Counted from the first letter of the stretch, positions 6,805 to 15,046 are shown. The stretch is 19,450 nucleotides of DNA from an uncultured Collinsella sp. (GCA_958447915.1 CAUDCB010000022.1:1-19450); one strand, 5' to 3'. The notes: generated by a model from the letters alone, not told the origin. Made by a program: numbers and translations.

Positions 6805-6872
6805 AGAGGACTGGCTGCTTGCCGCATTGACGGTTTTGATTCGGCCCGATTTGGGTTTCGGGGGGCCGTCGA

Positions 6873-6913
6873 CGGTAAATAATCCGTGCTTTACCGATAA
6901 TCGGTTTGAACAA
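6873..6913. promoter_or_regulatory. Cluster of palindromes upstream of the GntR gene
   Basis: Three overlapping elements: CGGTAAA (6873-6879) with TTTACCG (6890-6896); a 13-mer ACCGAT-A-ATCGGT (6893-6905); and, on the minus strand, TTGTTCAAACCG (6913-6902), which matches the TTGTTYAAAC family. The position 53-93 nt before the GntR ATG suggests autoregulation. Confidence 0.45.
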
Positions 6914-6965
6914 CTTTAAGAAATGCTATCGTGCCTAGCCATACATATTCATTAGAGGTGAAGTC

Positions 6966-7685
6966 ATGCCAAAAGCGATATACGAAGGAATCTACCGAGA
7001 AATACGCTCGCGCATCATTAATGGGACCTATGCGTTCCAGGAGATGCTGCCGACCGAGGCCGAGCTGACCGCGGAGTTTGGCTGCACGCGCAATACCGTT
7101 CGACGCGCCTTGAGCATGCTGGCCGACCAGATGTTTGTGCAGCCTATACACGGCAAGGGCGTGCGCGTTATTTGGCTCAAGGGCGAAACCGACATGCTCG
7201 GCGCACTCGAAGAGGTTGAGTCGTTTGGCGAGTTCGCAAAACGCAACAATGCCGTCGCATCGACCGAGGTCAAGTCTTTTGAACATTTGATTTGCACTGA
7301 GCAACTCTCTCGTCGCCTGGGCTTTAAGGTGGGCGAGGAGCTGATTCGCGTAGTGCGTGTTCGAAGCCTCAACGGCAGCGCGCGCCAGGTGGACCATGGC
7401 TATTTTTTGGCGTCGATCGCCAAGGGCCTGACCCCCGAGATCGCGGCGGATTCTATCTACGGCTATCTGGAGCACAAGTGCGGTGTCAAAGTGATGGCGA
7501 GCCGTCGTACGGTGAGTGTCGAGCTTGCCAACGATGAGGACTGCAGCTACTTGGACCTTGGCAAATACAACTGTGTCGCCGTCATGGAGAGCCAGTCGTA
7601 CACCTCGGACGGCATCTTGTTCGAGGTCACGCACGCCCGCACGCATCCCGAGATCTTCCACTACCGCGTCAACTCCAAGCGATAG
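6966..7685 (+). CDS. GntR-family (HutC/TreR-like) transcriptional regulator
   Basis: 239 residues from the ATG at 6966, with AGAGGTG at 6953-6959 as ribosome site. Residues ~4-70 form the winged helix-turn-helix typical of GntR proteins (IYREIRSRIINGTY, LPTEAELTAEFGCTRNTVRRAL, then a GKGVRV wing). Residues ~90-235 are a UTRA ligand-binding domain. The N-terminus is most like TreR, the trehalose-6-phosphate-responsive repressor, so a phosphorylated disaccharide is a plausible effector. It is divergent from the PTS-HAD fusion and directly upstream of the ABC operon, and TTGTTYAAAC-type palindromes lie in front of all three. Repression of these genes relieved by a sugar phosphate is the natural model, but this is inferred. 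A strong terminator ends the transcript. Confidence 0.88.
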   Translation: MPKAIYEGIYREIRSRIINGTYAFQEMLPTEAELTAEFGCTRNTVRRALSMLADQMFVQPIHGKGVRVIWLKGETDMLGALEEVESFGEFAKRNNAVASTEVKSFEHLICTEQLSRRLGFKVGEELIRVVRVRSLNGSARQVDHGYFLASIAKGLTPEIAADSIYGYLEHKCGVKVMASRRTVSVELANDEDCSYLDLGKYNCVAVMESQSYTSDGILFEVTHARTHPEIFHYRVNSKR

Positions 7686-7727
7686 CCGGCTAGCTCGCAG
7701 CCTGACGAGGCTCATGCCCTCAAAGCG

Positions 7728-7774
7728 AAAACGCCCGGTCAAGCCGATGATGCATCGGCTTGACCGGGCGTTTT
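7728..7774 (+). terminator. Strong intrinsic terminator after the GntR gene
   Basis: A 22-bp perfect stem (7728-7749 with 7753-7774, ATG loop), core ACGCCCGGTCAAGCCGATG, ends in a run of six T (7771-7776). It insulates the GntR gene from the ABC operon. Confidence 0.93.
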
Positions 7775-7796
7775 TTCTGCATCCAATAACAAATAA

Positions 7797-7808
7797 TTGT
7801 TTATACAA
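7797..7808 (+). promoter_or_regulatory. Upstream operator-like site TTGTTTATACAA before the ABC operon
   Basis: A near-perfect palindrome of the TTGTTTAAACAA family. It is followed by the 11-mer ACTTG-T-CAAGT (7810-7820). It lies 75 bp (about seven helical turns) before the second site at 7872. Confidence 0.45.
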
Positions 7809-7871
7809 AACTTGTCAAGTATCAAGTTGAAATAACCGTTCACCGAAGGTTTTCTACCGCTCTAGTAATAC

Positions 7872-7883
7872 TTGTTCAAACAA
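7872..7883 (+). promoter_or_regulatory. Operator-like site TTGTTCAAACAA before the ABC operon
   Basis: A near-perfect palindrome of the same family, 109-120 nt before the binding-protein ATG, with TAATAC directly upstream (7866-7871) as a possible -10 box and ATTGTACAAAT (7900-7910) just downstream. No strong -35 is seen. Confidence 0.45.
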
Positions 7884-7991
7884 CTAGCCAAATAGCGTAT
7901 TGTACAAATCAGCAAAAGGGGCCAAGTCCCCAAGCCAATCTCCGAAGGCGGCGGCAAAGGGTGCCGCCACGGTGTGAAAGGGTGGATTGTA

Positions 7992-9308
7992 ATGAAGAAC
8001 GAAATGAGCAGAAGGCAGTTCCTGGGCTTTGCTGGTTCCGCGGCTGCGGTTCTTGGTCTGGGCCTCGTGGGCTGCGGTGGCTCCGCTGGCTCCGGCTCTG
8101 CTGCCTCTGGTGACGCCGCCGAGGTCTACTTCCTCCAGTTCAAGCCCGAGGTCGACAAGGAGTGGAAGGAGATCGCCAAGGCGTACAAGGAGGAGAAGGG
8201 CGTCGAGGTCAAGATCGTGACCGCCGCCTCCGACACCTACGAGGAGAAGCTCAAGTCCGAGATGTCCAAGAGCTCCGCTCCGACCCTGTTCCAGGTCAAC
8301 GGCCCCACCGGTCTTAAGAACTGGAAGGATTACTGCGCCGACCTGTCCGACACCAAGCTCCGCGGTGAGCTCATCGATGACTCCCTGGCGCTGCAGTCCG
8401 ACGGTAAGGATCTGGGTATCGACTGGGTTCAGGAGAGCTACGGCATCATCTACAACAAGGAGCTCCTCGAGAAGGCCGGCTACAAGGCCGAGGACATCAA
8501 CTCCTTCGACAAGCTGAAGGCTTGCGCCGATGACATCCAGGCCCGCAAGGACGAGCTCGGCGTTGACGGTGCCTTCACTTCCGCCGGTATGGATGACTCT
8601 TCCAGCTGGCGCTACACCACCCACCTCGCCAACCTCCCGCTCTACTACGAGTTCGAGAAGGAGCACAACCAGGAGGACGACGAGATCAAGGGCGAGTATC
8701 TCGACAACTTTAAGCAGATCTTCGACCTGTATATCACCGACTCCACCTGCGATCCTTCGCAGCTTGCCTCCAAGACCGGCGACGACGCCACCAACGAGTT
8801 CGCAACCGGCAAGGCCGTCTTCTATCAGAACGGCTCTTGGGCCTATGCTGATCTCACCAAGGCCGGCATGACCGACGACCAGCTCGGCATGCTGCCGATC
8901 TACATCGGCGTTGACGGCGAGGAGAACCAGGGTCTGTGCTCCGGCGGCGAGAACTACTGGTGCGTGAGCTCCCAGGCTTCCGAGGATGCTCAGAAGGCCA
9001 CCGAGGACTTCATGTATTGGTGCGTCACTTCTGACACCGCCACCAGCATCATCGCTGACAAGATGGGTCTGACCGCCCCGTTCAAGAGCGCTAAGGAGAC
9101 CACCAACGTCTTCTCGCAGCAGGCCGTTGCTATGGCCAAAGACGGCAAGAAGACCGTTGCTTGGGACTTCGTCTACATTCCCTCTGAGGAGTGGAAGAAG
9201 AACCTCAAGCAGGCTCTGACTGCCTATGCTGCCGACAACAGCAAGTGGGACGGCGTCAAGAACGCCTTCGTCGATGGCTGGAAGACCGAGAAGGCTGCTT
9301 CCGAGTAA
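7992..9308 (+). CDS. Sugar ABC transporter substrate-binding lipoprotein (CUT1 family)
   Basis: 438 residues. The ATG at 7992 follows AAAGGGTGG; a GTG six codons earlier is less likely. The N-terminus has a twin-arginine-like SRRQFLG (residues 6-12), a hydrophobic stretch and the lipobox LVGC with Cys28 as the lipidated residue, then a Gly/Ser/Ala linker. It is therefore a membrane-anchored extracellular lipoprotein, possibly Tat-exported. The rest is a family 1 solute-binding protein (ESYGIIYNKELLEKAGY; GKAVFYQNGSWAYADL). It captures an oligosaccharide for the two downstream permeases. Maltose/maltodextrin is suggested by the GlgP and MalQ genes and shared promoter motifs, not by identifiable binding residues. 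Base usage is strongly biased to C/G-ending codons, as expected for a highly expressed gene. A 13-bp hairpin follows. Confidence 0.9.
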   Translation: MKNEMSRRQFLGFAGSAAAVLGLGLVGCGGSAGSGSAASGDAAEVYFLQFKPEVDKEWKEIAKAYKEEKGVEVKIVTAASDTYEEKLKSEMSKSSAPTLFQVNGPTGLKNWKDYCADLSDTKLRGELIDDSLALQSDGKDLGIDWVQESYGIIYNKELLEKAGYKAEDINSFDKLKACADDIQARKDELGVDGAFTSAGMDDSSSWRYTTHLANLPLYYEFEKEHNQEDDEIKGEYLDNFKQIFDLYITDSTCDPSQLASKTGDDATNEFATGKAVFYQNGSWAYADLTKAGMTDDQLGMLPIYIGVDGEENQGLCSGGENYWCVSSQASEDAQKATEDFMYWCVTSDTATSIIADKMGLTAPFKSAKETTNVFSQQAVAMAKDGKKTVAWDFVYIPSEEWKKNLKQALTAYAADNSKWDGVKNAFVDGWKTEKAASE

Positions 9309-9339
9309 GTAGTTGCTGCCCAAGCTATCTGATTAGCGA

Positions 9340-9375
9340 CAGGGGGCGGGCAGACGTTGGTTTGCCCGCCCCCTG
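9340..9375 (+). other. Intercistronic stem-loop between binding protein and first permease
   Basis: CAGGGGGCGGGCA (9340-9352) pairs perfectly over 13 bp with TGCCCGCCCCCTG (9363-9375), with a 10-nt loop and no T-run after it. In CUT1 operons such hairpins commonly protect the 3' end of the binding-protein mRNA and reduce readthrough into the permeases. That role is inferred. Confidence 0.75.
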
Positions 9376-9395
9376 CATATTGAAAGGACCCTTCT

Positions 9396-10250
9396 ATGGG
9401 CAAAGCACTCAAGCGCTGGTGGCCGCTCTTTATGCTGCCCACGTGCCTGGCGTTTATGATCGGGTTCGTGATTCCCTTTATCCAGGGTTTCTATCTCTCG
9501 TTCTGCCAGTTTATTACCATCAATAACGCGCACTTCGTCGGTATCGAGAATTATATGCGCGCATTGACGGACCCGCAGTTCTCCACGTCGTTCTTCTTTA
9601 CCGTGGCGTTTGCCTTCCTGTCGACGGTGCTCATCAACGTGATCGCTCTCGCCATCGCGCAGGCGCTCACCCGCAAGGCGCTCAAGGGCACCAACATCTT
9701 CCGCACGATCTTCTTTATGCCTAACCTGATCGGCGGCATCGTGCTGGGCTACATTTGGCAGATTCTGATCAACTGCCTGCTCTCCAACGTGGGCGCTCAG
9801 CTCATCGCCCTTAACTCCGCTGCTGGCTTCTGGGGCCTTATCATCCTGACCCTGTGGCAGCAGGTCGGCTACATGATGATCATCTACATCGCCGGTCTGC
9901 AGTCCATTCCGTCCGACTACATCGAGGCCGCCAAGGTCGACGGCGCCACGGCATGGCAGACGTTTTGGAAGGTTAAGATCCCTAACCTGATGCCGACGAT
10001 TACCATCTGCCTGTTCCTGTCCATCACCAACGGCTTTAAGCTGTTCGATCAGAACCTCGCCCTTACCGGTGGTGCCCCTGCGCACTCCACCGAGATGCTC
10101 GCCCTGAACATCTACAACACGTTCTACTCGCGTGCCGGCATCGCATGGCAGGGCATTGGCCAGGCCAAGGCAGTCATCTTCTGCATCCTGGTCGTAGCCA
10201 TCTCTATGATCCAGCTTAAGGCCACGAGGTCCAAGGAGGTGCAGCAGTAA
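9396..10250 (+). CDS. Sugar ABC transporter permease, MalF/UgpA type (CUT1)
   Basis: 284 residues; AAAGGA precedes the ATG at 9396. Six membrane segments are predicted by eye, the first at residues ~10-32. The cytoplasmic coupling loop has the EAA signature around residues 177-198 (IEAAKVDGATAWQTFWKVKIP), which docks on the ATPase. It lacks the long extra N-terminal region of E. coli MalF, as is usual for the shorter CUT1 permeases. It overlaps the next permease by one base (TAATG), consistent with translational coupling. Substrate specificity cannot be read from the sequence. Confidence 0.92.
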   Translation: MGKALKRWWPLFMLPTCLAFMIGFVIPFIQGFYLSFCQFITINNAHFVGIENYMRALTDPQFSTSFFFTVAFAFLSTVLINVIALAIAQALTRKALKGTNIFRTIFFMPNLIGGIVLGYIWQILINCLLSNVGAQLIALNSAAGFWGLIILTLWQQVGYMMIIYIAGLQSIPSDYIEAAKVDGATAWQTFWKVKIPNLMPTITICLFLSITNGFKLFDQNLALTGGAPAHSTEMLALNIYNTFYSRAGIAWQGIGQAKAVIFCILVVAISMIQLKATRSKEVQQ

Positions 10251-11089
10251 TGAAACGCGATAAGGTTATCAACCGTGCGCTCTCGATTTTCTTTACGATC
10301 CTGTCGCTCGCGTGGATCTACCCCGTGTTCATGATTGCACTCAATTCCTTTAAGAAGGGGACTGCAATCAGCACCACCACGGCGTTCGATCTGCTCACGC
10401 CCGAGACGTTTAACGGCCTTGCAAACTACGTGCACGCCCTGAACGAGCAGGGCTTTGCTTCGGCGTTTATGTATTCGCTCATCATCACGGTCACGTCGGT
10501 CGTGCTGATCTTGGTGTGCTGCTCCATGTGCGCTTGGTACGTGGTGCGCGTCAACAGCAAGATCTCGAACTTCTTCTATTACCTGTTCGTTTTCTCGATG
10601 GTCGTGCCTTTCCAGATGCTGATGTTCACGCTGTCCAATTTGGCGGACCGCATCGGCTTTAACACGCCGTTCAACATCTGCTTTATCTATCTGGGCTTTG
10701 GTGCGGGCCTGGCGGTCTTTATGTTCGCCGGCTTTGTAAAGAACATCCCACTCGAGATCGAGGAGGCGGCCATGATCGACGGCTGCAACCCGGTCCAGGT
10801 GTTCTTTAAGATCGTCCTTCCCATCATGAAGCCCACCTATCTTTCGGTCGGCATCCTCGAGACCATGTGGGTCTGGAACGACTATCTGCTGCCCTACCTT
10901 ACGCTCGACTCCACCAAGTACAAGACCATTCCTATTTTGATCCAGTACTTCCGCGGTGGCTACGGCCACGTCGAGCTCGGCCCCATGATGGCCTGCATCA
11001 TGATGGTCGTTGTCCCCATCGTCATCATGTACATCTTCTGCCAGAAGTACATCATCGACGGTGTGGTGGCAGGTGCCGTCAAGGGCTGA
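10250..11089 (+). CDS. Sugar ABC transporter permease, MalG/UgpE type (CUT1)
   Basis: 279 residues. The ATG at 10250 overlaps the stop of the preceding permease, and GGAGG lies at 10236-10240. The N-terminal segment (IFFTILSLAWIYPVFMIALNSFKK) is typical of the second CUT1 permease, and the EAA loop is at residues ~172-195 (EEAAMIDGCNPVQVFFKIVLP). Six membrane segments are expected. It forms a heterodimeric channel with the preceding permease, in the cytoplasmic membrane. Confidence 0.92.
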   Translation: MKRDKVINRALSIFFTILSLAWIYPVFMIALNSFKKGTAISTTTAFDLLTPETFNGLANYVHALNEQGFASAFMYSLIITVTSVVLILVCCSMCAWYVVRVNSKISNFFYYLFVFSMVVPFQMLMFTLSNLADRIGFNTPFNICFIYLGFGAGLAVFMFAGFVKNIPLEIEEAAMIDGCNPVQVFFKIVLPIMKPTYLSVGILETMWVWNDYLLPYLTLDSTKYKTIPILIQYFRGGYGHVELGPMMACIMMVVVPIVIMYIFCQKYIIDGVVAGAVKG

Positions 11090-11114
11090 TGCCGTAACTG
11101 TTTTGCAAGTTTCT

Positions 11115-11139
11115 GCGGCGCCCCTCAGCGCGGCGCCGC
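11115..11139 (+). other. Intercistronic stem-loop before the ATPase gene
   Basis: GCGGCGCC (11115-11122) pairs perfectly with GGCGCCGC (11132-11139) in the 68-nt gap between the second permease and the ATPase, with no T-run. It is probably an mRNA-processing or stability element. Confidence 0.55.
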
Positions 11140-11157
11140 GTATCGAAAGGTAGAGAC

Positions 11158-12357
11158 ATGGCCGAGATCGTTCTCAAACATGTTCAGAAGGTGTATCCCA
11201 ACAACGAGTCAAAAAAGAAGGGCTTCTTTGGCAAAAAGAAGAAGACCGAGGAGAAGAAGCACAACCTCAAGGTTACCGAGGACGGTGTGCTCGCTGTAGA
11301 GGACTTCAACCTCACCGTTCACGACCAGGAGTTCATCGTCCTCGTTGGCCCGTCTGGCTGCGGTAAGTCCACGACGATGCGCATGATCGCCGGCCTGGAG
11401 GACATCACCTCGGGCGACGTGCTCATCGACGGCAAGCGCGTCAACGACGTGGCACCCAAGGATCGCGACATTGCCATGGTGTTCCAGAGCTATGCTCTGT
11501 ACCCCAATATGACGGTGTACGAGAACATGGCGTTTACGCTTGAGCTCAAGAAGGTCCCCAAAGACGAAATCGACCGTAAGGTTCGCTCTGCGGCCGAGAT
11601 TCTGGGCATTACCCAGTACCTCGACCGTAAGCCCAAGGCGCTTTCGGGCGGCCAGCGCCAGCGTGTCGCTATCGGCCGCGCCATCGTGCGTGATCCCAAG
11701 GTCTTCCTGATGGACGAGCCGCTGTCCAACCTGGACGCCAAGCTGCGTAACCAGATGCGTGCCGAGCTCATTAAGCTGCGTCACGAGATCAAGGGCACCT
11801 TCATCTACGTTACTCACGACCAGACCGAGGCCATGACCCTCGGCGACCGCATCGTGGTCATGAAGGACGGCGTTGTCCAGCAGATCGCCACGCCGCAGGA
11901 GGTCTTCAACCATCCCGCGAACATCTTCGTCGCGGGCTTCATCGGCGTGCCGCAGATGAACTTCTTCGATGCCCAGCTGGTGCGCTCGGGCAACGGCTTT
12001 ACCGTCAAGACCGAGGATATGAACGTGGCGCTCGCCCCCGAGACTTGCGCTCAGCTTGCCCTCAACTGGGACGGCGGCGACGTGAAGGAGATCACGGCCG
12101 GCGTGCGCCCCGAGCAGATTCTGCTTGCCGACAAGGGCGAGGAGGGTGCGCTCCAGGGCACCGTCGAGGTGACCGAGCTCATGGGCTCGACCGAGCATGT
12201 CCACGTGACCGCTCCCGACGGCCAGTTTGTCCTGATTATCCCCGTCGTCGACCTCGAGGCCAAGGGCGCGCTCAAGGCTGGCGACACCATCTGGTTCAAG
12301 TTCGAGAAGAACGCGACCCACCTCTTCGATAAGGTATCTGGCAAGAACCTTATCTAG
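11158..12357 (+). CDS. ugpC: ABC transporter ATPase, UgpC/MsmK/MalK family
   Basis: 399 residues; GAAAGG precedes the ATG at 11158. Walker A GPSGCGKST is at 64-72, the Q-loop in VFQSYALYPNMTVYENM, the signature LSGGQRQR from 162, Walker B VFLMDEP at 182-188, and the switch His in THDQTEAM. The C-terminal ~150 residues form the MalK-type regulatory domain (IGVPQMNFF; GVRPEQI). Compared with standard MsmK, where the N-terminal strand runs straight into the core, there is a Lys-rich insertion at about residues 18-42 (KKKGFFGKKKKTEEKKH). The family symbol does not imply glycerol-phosphate transport; these ATPases often serve several sugar transporters. It is last in the operon, and a strong terminator follows. 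Confidence 0.94.
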   Translation: MAEIVLKHVQKVYPNNESKKKGFFGKKKKTEEKKHNLKVTEDGVLAVEDFNLTVHDQEFIVLVGPSGCGKSTTMRMIAGLEDITSGDVLIDGKRVNDVAPKDRDIAMVFQSYALYPNMTVYENMAFTLELKKVPKDEIDRKVRSAAEILGITQYLDRKPKALSGGQRQRVAIGRAIVRDPKVFLMDEPLSNLDAKLRNQMRAELIKLRHEIKGTFIYVTHDQTEAMTLGDRIVVMKDGVVQQIATPQEVFNHPANIFVAGFIGVPQMNFFDAQLVRSGNGFTVKTEDMNVALAPETCAQLALNWDGGDVKEITAGVRPEQILLADKGEEGALQGTVEVTELMGSTEHVHVTAPDGQFVLIIPVVDLEAKGALKAGDTIWFKFEKNATHLFDKVSGKNLI

Positions 12358-12425
12358 GCCCGATCCAATCAGGCCCTCCTTTTGGGCGACTGCGGCTTTG
12401 CCATCCTTTTGCCGTGGTCACATAT

Positions 12426-12468
12426 AAGGCTCCCCTCCCGTCCACTGGACGAGAGGGGAGCCTTTCTT
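12426..12468 (+). terminator. Terminator of the ABC operon
   Basis: AAGGCTCCCCTC (12426-12437) pairs with GAGGGGAGCCTT (12453-12464); after one mismatch CGTCC pairs with GGACG around an ACT loop. TTTCTTT follows. Confidence 0.9.
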
Positions 12469-12502
12469 TATGACGGGGTTGTCTGGTCGGTCGTTTGTCT
12501 TG

Positions 12503-12547
12503 ATCTGTAACAGGTAGGACCGTTTTCGCCGAGTAGGTGTTACAGAT
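12503..12547. repeat. Inverted repeat between convergent operons
   Basis: ATCTGTAACA (12503-12512) and TGTTACAGAT (12538-12547) form a perfect 10-bp inverted repeat, extendable with mismatches. It sits between the terminator of the ABC operon and that of glgP, with no gene in 12469-12590. It may be a small dispersed repeat or a protein-binding site. Confidence 0.5.
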
Positions 12548-12590
12548 TGAGATTGTTTGGTCGAGGCGGGCCACGGGTACGCACAGGCAC

Positions 12591-12623
12591 AAAAAACGGA
12601 GCCGCGTTGCCACGACTCCGTTT
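12591..12623 (-). terminator. Terminator of glgP
   Basis: On the minus strand AAACGGAG (12623-12616) pairs with CTCCGTTT (12601-12594) and runs into six T. It begins 28 nt after the glgP stop codon. Confidence 0.85.
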
Positions 12624-12650
12624 CTCAAGAGGATGGATAAGGGGAATGAG

Positions 12651-14918
12651 TTAGTCCAGGTGCCAGATCTCGTCATTGTACTGGGAGATCGTACGGTCGG
12701 ACGAGAAGGTGCCGGCGTTGGCGATGTTGATCAGCGCCTTGCGCATCCAGACATCCTGGTCCTCGTAGTCGGCCAGCACGCGCTCCTTGGTCTGGATGTA
12801 CTCTTCAATATCGAGCAGGGCCATAAACCAATCCTTGCCCTTGATGTCGTCGTGCAGGCGTTGCAGACGCTCGGCGTTGCCGGTCGCCATAAAGGCGGGG
12901 TTGGTGATGAAATCCACCAGCAGCTTGATGCCGGGCTTGCGGTAGAGCGCGCCGGCGTTATAGGTGCCGTCGGCGTAGAGTTGCTCGACCTGCTTGGACG
13001 AGGCGCCAAAGGTGTAGATGTTCTCGTCGCCCACGAGCTCGGCGATCTCCACATTGGCGCCGTCGAGCGTGCACAGGGTCAGGGCGCCGTTGAGCATGAA
13101 TTTCATGTTGGAGGTGCCGCTCGCCTCCTTGGAGGCCAGGCTGATCTGCTCGGAGATGTCAGCGGCGGGGATCACGCGCTCGGCAGCGGTGACGTTGTAG
13201 TTCTCAATCATGACAACCTGCAGGTAGGGGGCCACGTCGGGGTCGTTTGCAATCCACTGCGACAGCGTCAGGATCAGATGGATGATGTCTTGGGCGATGG
13301 TGTAGGCAGGAGCCGCCTTGCCGCCAAAGATGATGGTGACGGGGTGCTTAGGCTTATTGCCGTTCTTGATGTCGAGATACTTCCAGATGATGTAGAGCGC
13401 GAGCATCTGCTGGCGTTTGTACTCGTGGATGCGCTTGACCTGGACGTCGATGATGGCGTTGGAGGGAATGGTTACGCCCTGCTCGAGTGCCATGAACTGG
13501 CGCATGATGGTCTTGGCTTCGGCCTTGGTGGCGGCCAGACGCTCAAGAACGTCCTTGTCGTTAGCGAATTCGGCGAGCTTGCTCAGGTCGCCGGTGCTAC
13601 GCCAATCGGTGCCGATCACGTCGTCGAGCAGGCTGGCGAGCGCGGGATTGGCGCCATGGATCCAGCGGCGGAAGGTGATGCCGTTGGTCTTATTGGAGAA
13701 CTTCTCGGGATAGATCTCGTAGAACGGATGAAGCTCGGTGTCCTCCAGGATCTTGGTGTGGAGTGCGGCGACGCCATTGATGGAGAAGCCAAAGTGGATG
13801 TCCATGTGGGCCATGTGGACGGTCTCATGCTCGTCGATGATGGCAACGCGCGGGTCATCGTGCTCGGCCTTGGCAATCTCGTCGAGCTTGACGATGATGT
13901 CGGCGATGGCGGGCGAGACCTTCTGCAGGCTGGCGAGCGGCCACTTCTCGAGCGCCTCGGCAAGAATCGTGTGGTTGGTGTAGGCGACCATGGAGCGCAC
14001 GATGGCAACGGCCTCGTCAAACTCAATGTCGTGCTCGGTGGCGAGCAGGCGGATGAGCTCGGGAATGACCATGGTGGGGTGCGTGTCGTTGATCTGGACC
14101 ACGGCGTAGTCGGCCAGGTCGTGCAGGTTGCTGCCGCGCTCGACGGCCTCGTCAATCAGGAGCTGGGCGGCATTGCTCACCATGAAGTACTCCTGGTAGA
14201 TGCGAAGCAGGCGACCCTGCTCGTCGGAATCATCCGGATAGAGGAACAGGGTGAGGTTCTTGGCGATTTCGGTCTTGTCAAAGTCAATAGAGCTGCCGGG
14301 GACCAGACCGTCGTCGACGCTTGCCAGGTCAAACAGGCGCAGGCGGTTCTTGGTGGGCTGACCGTAACCGGGCACATCGATGTTGACGAGCTTGGAGGTA
14401 ACGGCAAAGTCGCCGAACTCGACGGTGTAGGAGCGATCGTCATCGATCAGGATATCCTGCTCGCCGAGCCACTCGTCGGGGACGGCCTTCTGCTGGTTGT
14501 CGACAAAGCGCTGGCGGAACAGGCCGTAATGGTAGTTGAGGCCCACGCCGTCGCCGGTAAGGCCCAGCGTTGCGATGGAATCCAAGAAGCACGCGGCCAG
14601 ACGGCCCAGGCCGCCGTTGCCGAGCGAAGGCTCGACCTCGAACTCCTCAATCTTATTGAGGTCGTGGCCGGCGGCGACGAGCTGGTCCTTAGCCTCGTCA
14701 TAGATGCCGAGGTCGATCATATTGTTGATGAGCAGCTTGCCGATCAAAAACTCGGCAGAGATGTAGTAGAGCTTTTTCTTGCCATTGTTGAGCGGACAGG
14801 CGGCAGAGCGCTCCTGCACGAGCTTGACCAGCAGCTTATAAATCCGACGGTCATCGAGCTGCTCGAGCGAGGTTCCAAAGGACTGCTCGGCAAGAGCCGC
14901 AAGATTGATACGGGGCAT
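12651..14918 (-). CDS. glgP: Glycogen/maltodextrin phosphorylase (GT35)
   Basis: 755 residues; AGGAGG precedes the ATG at 14918. It cleaves alpha-1,4-glucans with phosphate to give glucose-1-phosphate, in the cytoplasm. The N-terminal domain carries YYISAEFLIG and EPSLGNGGLGRLAACFLDS. The middle has NDTHPTMVIPELIRLL and NGITFRRW. The C-terminal PLP domain has VKRIHEYKRQ and EASGTSNMKFMLNG, with the PLP lysine at Lys606. At 755 residues it is shorter than E. coli GlgP or MalP (about 800), mainly at the N-terminus, which is common in compact bacterial phosphorylases. It is encoded after malQ on the same strand with a hairpin between them. Glycogen or imported maltodextrin could be the substrate; the context favours maltodextrin. 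Confidence 0.96.
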   Translation of the reverse strand: MPRINLAALAEQSFGTSLEQLDDRRIYKLLVKLVQERSAACPLNNGKKKLYYISAEFLIGKLLINNMIDLGIYDEAKDQLVAAGHDLNKIEEFEVEPSLGNGGLGRLAACFLDSIATLGLTGDGVGLNYHYGLFRQRFVDNQQKAVPDEWLGEQDILIDDDRSYTVEFGDFAVTSKLVNIDVPGYGQPTKNRLRLFDLASVDDGLVPGSSIDFDKTEIAKNLTLFLYPDDSDEQGRLLRIYQEYFMVSNAAQLLIDEAVERGSNLHDLADYAVVQINDTHPTMVIPELIRLLATEHDIEFDEAVAIVRSMVAYTNHTILAEALEKWPLASLQKVSPAIADIIVKLDEIAKAEHDDPRVAIIDEHETVHMAHMDIHFGFSINGVAALHTKILEDTELHPFYEIYPEKFSNKTNGITFRRWIHGANPALASLLDDVIGTDWRSTGDLSKLAEFANDKDVLERLAATKAEAKTIMRQFMALEQGVTIPSNAIIDVQVKRIHEYKRQQMLALYIIWKYLDIKNGNKPKHPVTIIFGGKAAPAYTIAQDIIHLILTLSQWIANDPDVAPYLQVVMIENYNVTAAERVIPAADISEQISLASKEASGTSNMKFMLNGALTLCTLDGANVEIAELVGDENIYTFGASSKQVEQLYADGTYNAGALYRKPGIKLLVDFITNPAFMATGNAERLQRLHDDIKGKDWFMALLDIEEYIQTKERVLADYEDQDVWMRKALINIANAGTFSSDRTISQYNDEIWHLD

Positions 14919-14954
14919 GTTTCCTCCTGTGGTGAGTCGACTACATGTCAGAAA

Positions 14955-14998
14955 TTCAAAAGAAGCCCGCGCGAGGGATTGGGGCGGCCTCGCGCGGG
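14955..14998 (-). terminator. Intrinsic terminator or attenuator between malQ and glgP
   Basis: On the minus strand CCCGCGCGAGG (14998-14988) pairs over 11 bp with CCTCGCGCGGG (14976-14966), 11-nt loop, followed by CTTCTTTT. No convincing promoter is seen between it and glgP, so it probably lowers glgP expression relative to malQ rather than fully separating them. Confidence 0.65.
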
Positions 14999-15046
14999 AA
15001 AAGCGGTCGCGTCCGCACGGTGGGGTGGGGTCGGGCGCGGTGGCTC

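Noticed and set aside
7884..9323. 479-codon open frame opposite the binding-protein gene
   Set aside because: Low-complexity Leu/Val/Gly product and no ribosome site; the plus strand has a signal peptide, lipobox and family motifs.
11209..12321. 370-codon open frame opposite the ATPase gene
   Set aside because: It mirrors the ATPase coding bias and contains no recognisable domain.
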